From Syntrophaceticus sp. (GTDB lineage: Bacteria > Bacillota > DSM-12270 > Thermacetogeniales > Thermacetogeniaceae), in contig DUSK01000111.1 in assembly GCA_012842275.1 (NCBI GenBank), positions 1 through 35,635 of the forward strand: a DNA stretch of 35,635 nucleotides, written 5' to 3'. The position numbers and the translations under genes were made by a program. Positions 28,837 through 35,635 of the stretch are shown here, in pieces (the first letter of the stretch is position 1; each line of letters starts with the position of its first letter). The notes beneath the pieces are model-generated. The model was not told the DNA's origin. It ran no database searches and was given only the letters and a program-made list of their open reading frames with translations.

Positions 28837-30393
28837 TTATTTTGCGTATTCTACATGTCTGGTCTCTCGTATCACAATCACTTTTATCTGACCGGGGTAC
28901 TCTAATTTCTCCTCGATTTTTTTCCCTATTTCCCTGCTCAAATGAGCTGCCTGGATGTCATCAACAACATCCGGTTTTACCATAATCCTGATTTCTCTTC
29001 CCGCTTGGATTGCGTATGATTTTTCGATACCCTCGAAAGAATCCGCAATCTCTTCGAGTTTTTCCAGCCTCTTTAAATATGTTTCCAGTGTTTCTCTTCT
29101 TGCTCCAGGGCGGGCAGCGGATATAGCATCTGCAGCCTGAACAAGCACTGCTTCAACTGTCTCCGCTTCCTGATCCCCATGGTGAGCCATAATGCAGTGG
29201 ATTACCTCTGGGTTTTCCTTGTATTTGCGCGCAATGTCGGCTCCAATGGTGACATGGGGTCCCTCCATCTCATGATCAACTGCTTTACCGATATCATGGA
29301 GCAATCCGGCGCGCTTGGCTAACTCAGCATCAGCTCCCAATTCAGCTGCCATAGTTCCTGCCAAATAGGCAACCTCAAGGGAGTGTTTTAATACATTCTG
29401 TCCATAACTTGTCCGAAATTTGAGCCTTCCTAAAAGCTTTATCAATTCAGGATGTAAATTGGGCACTCCAGCTTCAAAAGCCGCTTGTTCCCCCTCCTCC
29501 CGAATTTGCTGCTCAATTTCTTTTTGGGCTTTTTCCACCATTTCCTCGATGCGGGCTGTGTGGATGCGCCCATCATTAATCAGTTTTTCAAGGGCGATAC
29601 GCGCTGTTTCACGCCTGATGGGATCGAAACCAGACAGGATTACAGCTTCAGGTGTATCATCAATTATCAAGTCAACCCCTGTCAGAGTTTCCAGTGCTCT
29701 GATATTCCTTCCTTCTCTCCCAATTATCCTTCCTTTCATTTCATCATTGGGCAGAGGAACTACAGAAACAGTAGTTTCAGCAACAATATCTACAGCACCT
29801 TTTTGGATAGCCAGAGCTACGATTTCACGCGCTCTCTTTTCAGCTTCTTCTTTAGCCCGCGCCTCTTCTTCTTTAATAATCAGGGCAGTTTCACGTTTTA
29901 GCTCTTCCCTGACATTATCGAGAATCATGGTACGAGCCTCTTCAGTTGTTAGACCGGAAATGCGTTCTAGTTCAGCAGTTTGTTTCTGTATCAGTTCATC
30001 AAGCTGTTGGTTTTTATTTAATAGCTCCTGTTCCTTTTTGGCTAAAGCTTCTTCTTTCTTCTCCAGACTTTCCATTTTCCGATCCAGCGCTTCTTCCTTC
30101 TGGAGATAACGACGCTCCAAACGCTGAATCTCATTGCGCCTTTCCCGGTTTTCCCGATCTGCTTCAGCGCGCATGATATGGATCTGCTCTTTGGCTTCCA
30201 AAATCGCTTCTCTTTTTCTAGCTTCTGTTTCTTTTTCTGCTTCTTCTAGAATACGTTTAGCTGCCTCTTCTGCTGAAGTTATCTTAGCCTCAGCTAAGTA
30301 CTTGCGAAGGAGATAGCCAAACAGTACCCCTAACAGGAGTGCTATAACTGATAAAATGGTGTAAACTAATGGCACCTGATTAATACCTTTCAC
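28837..30393 (-). CDS. rny: Ribonuclease Y
   Basis: N-terminal TM helix, coiled coil, KH domain [44 protein letters not shown] motif [21 protein letters not shown] start. Confidence 0.98.
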   Translation of the reverse strand: MKGINQVPLVYTILSVIALLLGVLFGYLLRKYLAEAKITSAEEAAKRILEEAEKETEARKREAILEAKEQIHIMRAEADRENRERRNEIQRLERRYLQKEEALDRKMESLEKKEEALAKKEQELLNKNQQLDELIQKQTAELERISGLTTEEARTMILDNVREELKRETALIIKEEEARAKEEAEKRAREIVALAIQKGAVDIVAETTVSVVPLPNDEMKGRIIGREGRNIRALETLTGVDLIIDDTPEAVILSGFDPIRRETARIALEKLINDGRIHTARIEEMVEKAQKEIEQQIREEGEQAAFEAGVPNLHPELIKLLGRLKFRTSYGQNVLKHSLEVAYLAGTMAAELGADAELAKRAGLLHDIGKAVDHEMEGPHVTIGADIARKYKENPEVIHCIMAHHGDQEAETVEAVLVQAADAISAARPGARRETLETYLKRLEKLEEIADSFEGIEKSYAIQAGREIRIMVKPDVVDDIQAAHLSREIGKKIEEKLEYPGQIKVIVIRETRHVEYAK

Positions 30394-30419
30394 CTCCCTC
30401 CATTATCATACCCTCATCT

Positions 30420-30447
30420 AAAAACAAGACCGAGTAGAAACTCGGCC
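30420..30447 (-). terminator. Intrinsic terminator between recA and rny
   Basis: Minus strand GGCCGAGT-TTCT-ACTCGGTC followed by TTGTTTTT. Confidence 0.85.
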
Positions 30448-30585
30448 ATTCATAGAAACTTCCCCACACCATAGTATTTAGTTTTATATATTATCCTCAT
30501 CAGCAACATTTATATAAAGAACTTGTGGAAGAAGTTCTATTAAACTGTTTCTGCATTTAAATTTTATTATTGTTTCCGGATCATG

Positions 30586-31638
30586 TCAAGAATGATCATC
30601 AATAGAGCCGTTTGCTGATTGCTGCTTAGCCTCTGAAGTTTTTACAATCGGCTTTACATTGGCCATCTCCCGTATCTTATCTTCAATCTCTCGGGTGATT
30701 TCTGGATGCTCCATTAAAAATGCTTTAGCATTCTCCCTGCCCTGTCCTAACCTCTCCTCACCATAAGCAAACCATGATCCGGATTTAGTGATGATATTGT
30801 AATCTATACCAAGGTCCAATATATCTCCCTCACGGGAAAAGCCTTTACCGTACATAAGATCACAATCGATCTGTTTGAAGGGTGGTGCAACCTTGTTTTT
30901 GACAACCTTGATTCTGGTACGGCTTCCTACCACTTCAGTCCCCTGTTTAATCAGGTCCACTTTCTTCACTTCCAGCCTGATGGAAGAATAGAATTTCAGC
31001 GCTTTACCACCAGTAGTGACCTCAGGGTTCCCGAACATTACACCGACTTTTTCTCTGATTTGGTTGATAAATATAGCAGTAGTCTTTGATTTACTGACAA
31101 TACCTGTTAGTTTTCTTAAAGCTTGTGACATTAACCTAGCCTGCAGACCTACATGGGTATCCCCCATTTCACCTTCCAGTTCCGCTCGGGGTACCAGTGC
31201 AGCCACAGAATCGATGACAACCACATCCAGTGCGCCACTGCGCACCAGGGTTTCTGTAATCTCTAATGCCTGCTCCCCTGTGTCAGGTTGAGATACATAG
31301 AGATTATCTATATCTACACCTAAATTCTGGGCATAAACCGGATCTAGGGCATGTTCAGCATCAACAAATGCTGCCATTCCTCCTCTTTTTTGAGCTTCGG
31401 CAACAACATGCAGGGCCACTGTTGTCTTACCTGATGCCTCAGGCCCATAAATCTCAATTACCCTTCCTCTGGGAAATCCCCCAACCCCTAAGGCTAAATC
31501 CAGTGACAGTATTCCGGATGGAATCACCTCAATATTAAGCTGTGTGGGGGCATCTCCCAAACGCATAATAGCCCCTTTGCCAAAGGCTTTTTCAATTTGA
31601 CTAACAGCCAACTCCAAGGCCTTGAACTTATCGTTCAT
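30586..31638 (-). CDS. recA: Recombinase RecA
   Basis: [58 protein letters not shown] and downstream RecA motifs. Confidence 0.99.
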   Translation of the reverse strand: MNDKFKALELAVSQIEKAFGKGAIMRLGDAPTQLNIEVIPSGILSLDLALGVGGFPRGRVIEIYGPEASGKTTVALHVVAEAQKRGGMAAFVDAEHALDPVYAQNLGVDIDNLYVSQPDTGEQALEITETLVRSGALDVVVIDSVAALVPRAELEGEMGDTHVGLQARLMSQALRKLTGIVSKSKTTAIFINQIREKVGVMFGNPEVTTGGKALKFYSSIRLEVKKVDLIKQGTEVVGSRTRIKVVKNKVAPPFKQIDCDLMYGKGFSREGDILDLGIDYNIITKSGSWFAYGEERLGQGRENAKAFLMEHPEITREIEDKIREMANVKPIVKTSEAKQQSANGSIDDHS

Positions 31639-31658
31639 TTATTTCTCCCCATCCCTTC

Positions 31659-31672
31659 AAAACAGATGTTCG
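31659..31672 (-). promoter_or_regulatory. LexA (SOS) box at the recA promoter
   Basis: Minus strand CGAACATCTGTTTT; matches the Firmicutes core GAACNNNNGTTC with one mismatch, just downstream of the -10. Confidence 0.8.
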
Positions 31673-31683
31673 AAACTGTAATA

Positions 31684-31712
31684 ATTATATTGTAGATGGA
31701 AAAGGTTGTCAA
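31684..31712 (-). promoter_or_regulatory. recA sigma-A promoter, consensus
   Basis: Minus strand TTGACA-17 bp-TATAAT. Confidence 0.9.
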
Positions 31713-31724
31713 CTAATAAAAAGT

Positions 31725-32297
31725 TCATGATTTATTACTAAAAGGTATGGTAGCCAGCGGTGAGTAGATAGGCCCATGGGGAGTCAATTTACTGGCCATC
31801 ATATAAATTTTATCAACCAATATCTGATCATCAGGTAAAGGTCCAGCATTTTTTGTAATAACTGCCCAGTTTCCTCTACTGCGAAATCTTCCCAGTGTGA
31901 TATGAGGATGATATTTATCTCTTTTCTCTTTAGGAAAGCCTGCAGAAGCAAGGGTATTTTCAATCCTCTGCCATAAGGACTGCAGTCTGTCCAACTCTCC
32001 TTTTAAAGAAAGGCAAATAACCCGGGGGTGTGAGCTATTGGGTAAAGCTGTCAGTTCCCCACACTTCAGATAAAAAGCTTTCTCCTCTTCGGCTACTGTC
32101 TTCAGTTGGGTTACTGCTTTTTGTATTTCCTCTTTGCTCAATGAACCAAAAAATTTCAGTGTCAAATGAAGGTTGTTTTTTTCTACCCATTTAACATCCA
32201 GTGGTAATTTGTATAAAGACTCTGCATAGTCACTGATGCGCTGCTGCAGTTCAGGCTGCAGTAGAACGGCTGTGAAAGCACGTATTTTTTCACTCAA
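31725..32297 (-). CDS. thpR: RNA 2',3'-cyclic phosphodiesterase (ThpR/LigT)
   Basis: RAFTAVLL, two HxTx motifs: HLTLKFFG and HITLGRF; 4-bp overlap with cinA. Confidence 0.93.
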   Translation of the reverse strand: MSEKIRAFTAVLLQPELQQRISDYAESLYKLPLDVKWVEKNNLHLTLKFFGSLSKEEIQKAVTQLKTVAEEEKAFYLKCGELTALPNSSHPRVICLSLKGELDRLQSLWQRIENTLASAGFPKEKRDKYHPHITLGRFRSRGNWAVITKNAGPLPDDQILVDKIYMMASKLTPHGPIYSPLATIPFSNKS

Positions 32298-33565
32298 AGA
32301 GAATCAACTCCATCAGGATTTATCAAATAACGCCGCAGAAAATCCAATGCTCTTTTGGCAGCGATTGTTTTCAAAGTGAGCCTCCCTACTCCAGGAAAAA
32401 ATATTTTCTGGGCCAGTTCAGTATCAGGTGTGGACAACCCCAGATAAACAGTTCCTACCGGAATACCTGGCTCTCCTTCAGGCCCTGCTAATCCGGTAGT
32501 TGCCAGGCCAAAGGTGGAGTTAAAAACTGTGCGCGCTCCTCTGGCCATTTCTCTGGCGGTTTCCGGGCTTATTGCTCCATATTGTTCTATGGTTTTGGGG
32601 TTTACTCCCAGCACCTTTTCTTTTATTTCATTACTATAGGCAACAATTCCTCCCTGCACATAACGGGAACTCCCGGGCACATCGGTGAGATAACTGGCAA
32701 CCATGCCGGCTGTACATGATTCAGCAACACCTACTGTAAACCCCCGTTTTACAAGGAGTTCCCCAACCTTCCCCGACAGTGTTTCATCATCAAAGCCGTA
32801 AAGGTCATCACCTAAAATATTAATAATCTCATTTTCTAATTGTTGAAAGAGATCATTTTGCTTCTTAGATGAACCATCCCATTTAAATATCAGTAAAACT
32901 TCACCAGGCCCAGGCAAAAAGGAGCATATTATTCCGGAATTCTGTAGGACGGCAACCAAATCCTTTATTTTTTCATAAACAACTGTTTCTCCAATACCGG
33001 TGATCCTTAAAATTCGTTTCTTAATTTTTTTGAGCGGGGGAAAATGCTCCATTAAATAGGGTTTAACCTCTTTGATAAACATTTCTCTGGCTTCCTGGGG
33101 CGGTCCGGGGAGAACAACAATGACCTGCTTATTGCTGTATGGGATCAATATCCCCGGTGCTGTCCCTAAAGAATTACGGAGAGGAATAGCACCACATGGC
33201 AAATAGGCCTGTTTCATAGTTACAGGGGGCACGGCCATGTTCTTTTTATGAAAAAACTGCTGAATCTCTTCCCAAAGATCATTGCGAAATTCCATTGGCA
33301 TCTTCAGGACTTCAGCCACAGCCTCTCTGGTCAGATCATCAGGTGTAGATCCCAATCCTCCGGTCAAAAAAATAAGATTAGCACGGCGCAGTGCCTCATA
33401 CACTGCGCCTGTAATCTCTTCCAACTGGTCATCGATAGTACTCAGTTTTTTAATTGTATATCCCAAAGCTGTTAACTGATCAACAAGAAATGAAGTAGTG
33501 GTATTTTTTATTTCTTCACTTAACAACTCACTGCCTATGGCTATGATTTCAACCTTGACAGTCAT
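32294..33565 (-). CDS. cinA: CinA family protein (competence/damage-inducible protein A)
   Basis: VEIIAIGSELL, FLTGGLGSTPDDLTREAVAEVL, LPGPPQEAREMF; C-terminal VGVAESCTAGMVASYLTDVPGSSRYVQGGIVAYSNEIKEKVLGV. Confidence 0.96.
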   Translation of the reverse strand: MTVKVEIIAIGSELLSEEIKNTTTSFLVDQLTALGYTIKKLSTIDDQLEEITGAVYEALRRANLIFLTGGLGSTPDDLTREAVAEVLKMPMEFRNDLWEEIQQFFHKKNMAVPPVTMKQAYLPCGAIPLRNSLGTAPGILIPYSNKQVIVVLPGPPQEAREMFIKEVKPYLMEHFPPLKKIKKRILRITGIGETVVYEKIKDLVAVLQNSGIICSFLPGPGEVLLIFKWDGSSKKQNDLFQQLENEIINILGDDLYGFDDETLSGKVGELLVKRGFTVGVAESCTAGMVASYLTDVPGSSRYVQGGIVAYSNEIKEKVLGVNPKTIEQYGAISPETAREMARGARTVFNSTFGLATTGLAGPEGEPGIPVGTVYLGLSTPDTELAQKIFFPGVGRLTLKTIAAKRALDFLRRYLINPDGVDSL

Positions 33566-33579
33566 GTGACACCAACCCT

Positions 33580-35061
33580 TTAGTGAATTACTCTGCCTTG
33601 TTCCATCATATTCCGCAGTTCGTCTCCGCTGATGTACTCCTGCTCCATCAGCAGCTCGGCTATCTCTTTTAGTGTATCAAAACTGCCCTGCAGAATCTGG
33701 TGGACTTTCTCCTCCTGTTCCTTGATAATCTTTTGCAGTTCCTGATGGTAGCGTTCCTGGGGGATAATCTCTTCACAAATCACACCCAGAGATGAAAGAC
33801 CCGCTGTAATGACCTGACGCGCTAACTTAACAGCTTGTTGAAAATCATTGCTGGCCCCAGTGCTCTGAGAACCCAAAACAACACTTTCTGCTGCTGCACC
33901 AGCTAGACAGATCTGGATCTGTTCCTCCAGGTGCTCTTTAGTATATAAATACAGATCATCCTCAGGAACGGAGCGCATATATCCCAGAGCCCTTCCTCTG
34001 GTTGTCACAGTTAAATGAGATACAGACCCTTTTCTCAAAAATTCACTGATCAAAGCATGGCCGGTTTCATGGACAGCAATGCGATAGCGTTCCTCGTCAC
34101 TGGGCTTGCGATCGATTTTCTCACCCATCATTACCTTGTCAATAGCTTCTTTAAAATGGGATTGATGTATCACCGGTGATTTCTCTCTCAATGCCAGAAT
34201 AGCTGCTTCATTGGCCAAACTCTCTAGATGTGCACCGGAAAAGCCAAAAGACTCTCTGGCTATTTCTTCTAATGACACATCATCTGCCAGCGGCTTGTTC
34301 CGGCAGTGTATTTCCAGAATGCTCTTTCTCGCAGCCTTATCAGGCAGGTCCACCCGTACAATCCGGTCAAAGCGGCCTGGCCTGGTTAATGCGGGATCCA
34401 GCATGTCCTCCCTGTTGGTGGCTCCCACCACAAGAATACGCACTTTATCATCATGTCTTAACCCGTCCATTTCCACAAGGAGTTGGTTCAAGGTCTGATC
34501 ATACTCAAGATGTCCTGTGTTGCTGCCTCTTTTGCTCCCTAAAACATCAATCTCATCAACAAATATGATAGCACCATCTTTTTTTTCTTTTTGTGCACGC
34601 TCCCTGGCTGTTTTAAACAACTGGCGCACTCGCTGGGCACCAACACCAGCGTATACCTCAATAAATTCACTTCCTGATGTAGCCAGAAAAACTGAGTGGG
34701 TATATGTTGCTGCTGCTTTGGCTAACAGCGTTTTCCCAGTCCCCGGGGGCCCTGTCAAAAGGATCCCTTTCAGAGGTCTGATTCCCATTTCTTTTATTTT
34801 TCCTGCATGAAGGACAAAATCGAGAGCTTCCTTAAGTTCTTGTTTGGCAGGTGCCTGTCCCCCTATATCATCAAAGGTAAAGTTAGACTGTTGTGTATAT
34901 CCTGCAAAGTTGGCACTGCCGGTCAATCCTTTCCGATCGATCAGCATATAAAGCATAAAGCCCAGACCGGCCAACAACAGCAAAGGGATCACATTTTGTC
35001 CCATCATAGTCAAAAAGATCAACAAAGCAATAGATGCTCCCAAGCATAATTCCCTAATCAA
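33580..35061 (-). CDS. FtsH-like membrane AAA+ zinc metalloprotease lacking the extracytoplasmic domain
   Basis: Two N-terminal TM segments joined by a few residues; Walker A LLTGPPGTGKTLLAKAAA, Walker B AIIFVDEIDVLG, SRH NREDMLDPALTRPGRFDR, HETGH, and distal ASNDFQQA. Confidence 0.92.
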   Translation of the reverse strand: MIRELCLGASIALLIFLTMMGQNVIPLLLLAGLGFMLYMLIDRKGLTGSANFAGYTQQSNFTFDDIGGQAPAKQELKEALDFVLHAGKIKEMGIRPLKGILLTGPPGTGKTLLAKAAATYTHSVFLATSGSEFIEVYAGVGAQRVRQLFKTARERAQKEKKDGAIIFVDEIDVLGSKRGSNTGHLEYDQTLNQLLVEMDGLRHDDKVRILVVGATNREDMLDPALTRPGRFDRIVRVDLPDKAARKSILEIHCRNKPLADDVSLEEIARESFGFSGAHLESLANEAAILALREKSPVIHQSHFKEAIDKVMMGEKIDRKPSDEERYRIAVHETGHALISEFLRKGSVSHLTVTTRGRALGYMRSVPEDDLYLYTKEHLEEQIQICLAGAAAESVVLGSQSTGASNDFQQAVKLARQVITAGLSSLGVICEEIIPQERYHQELQKIIKEQEEKVHQILQGSFDTLKEIAELLMEQEYISGDELRNMMEQGRVIH

Positions 35062-35599
35062 TCATATCACCGCCCAGTTTCTCCCACTCATCAAGCTGAT
35101 TTATGCGAGGGATAACTTCGTAAAGATATCCCTCTTCATCCCTTAACACCAAATAAATATTGAAGGAATCCATTGTCAGATCACACTGGACACCTTCCTG
35201 ATCGGCTAAATTCAGTACTTGTGTCCTCATATCTCGAAATTTACCTGTAGCAATCCCTTCATGAATAATAAAACTGCATTCTTCATAAAGCAGGCTCAGG
35301 TTTTCTGTTCTCTCATCAAGAAATATAATTTCAGCTTGAGGTCCTAAGCTCTGGTAAACCAGTTTGGCTGTTTTCTGATAAACATTTTGGAAATCCTCTA
35401 TCTCTGAAGAACGTATCAATACTGTTGATAAATTGTCCTGTTTTTCAATATTTATCTCTTCGGCTTTTACCAACTGGCTGATCTGCTCCCGCAGTCCGTC
35501 CCTGATAAAATATCTATCATAAAGGTAATAACCACCGAAAAGGACGCAAAGAGTGAGTATCAACGCACAGATTACTGTCATTAATCTGATCTGGTTCAA
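35054..35599 (-). CDS. Single-pass membrane protein, hypothetical
   Basis: 181 aa, N-terminal TM LMTVICALILTLCVLFGGYYLYDRYF; 8-bp overlap with the FtsH-like gene. Confidence 0.75.
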   Translation of the reverse strand: MNQIRLMTVICALILTLCVLFGGYYLYDRYFIRDGLREQISQLVKAEEINIEKQDNLSTVLIRSSEIEDFQNVYQKTAKLVYQSLGPQAEIIFLDERTENLSLLYEECSFIIHEGIATGKFRDMRTQVLNLADQEGVQCDLTMDSFNIYLVLRDEEGYLYEVIPRINQLDEWEKLGGDMID

Positions 35600-35635
35600 G
35601 ATGCTCCTCCTCTCCCGGTATATCCAAGATTATAA

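Noticed and set aside
29420-30109. 229-aa plus-strand ORF antisense to rny
   Set aside because: Ser-rich, low-complexity translation typical of the reverse complement of a Glu/Lys/Arg-rich coiled-coil gene; rny is unambiguous on the other strand.

Overview
The window reads as a Firmicutes (Clostridia-like) chromosomal segment with every convincing gene on the minus strand. In transcription order (right to left) it holds: a membrane protein plus a short FtsH-like AAA+ metalloprotease, cinA, thpR, recA, rny, a conserved hypothetical, ymdB, spoVS, an M19 dipeptidase, a PHP-domain phosphoesterase, a LysM-NlpC/P60 hydrolase, MoxR/VWA module 2, a SAM methyltransferase, cobU, cobS, cobC, guaB, MoxR/VWA module 1, mgtC-like, galT, glgA, a NUDIX-like protein, miaB, a Cys-tailed YlbF/RicF, mutS, a hydantoinase/oxoprolinase (HyuA-like) gene, a histone-deacetylase-like amidohydrolase with a C-terminal Cys4 module, mutL, miaA, hfq, and the 5' part of an ABC-transporter substrate-binding lipoprotein. 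Most of this is ordinary housekeeping. The items most worth a second look are: (1) the translationally coupled HyuA-like/HDAC-like pair between mutS and mutL, whose HDAC carries a CX2C-X29-CX2C extension; (2) two diverged MoxR + VWA modules flanking guaB/cobCSU; (3) an FtsH-like protease without an extracytoplasmic domain, coupled to a single-pass membrane protein; (4) a ~75-nt intergenic element with nested, mutually exclusive pairings between mgtC and galT; (5) regulatory sites readable by eye, including a SOS-box-regulated recA promoter and a candidate sigma-H promoter upstream of the hypothetical-ymdB-spoVS stretch. No CRISPR array, tRNA, rRNA, transposase or phage gene was seen. Family calls come from motif reading only; no database search was run.
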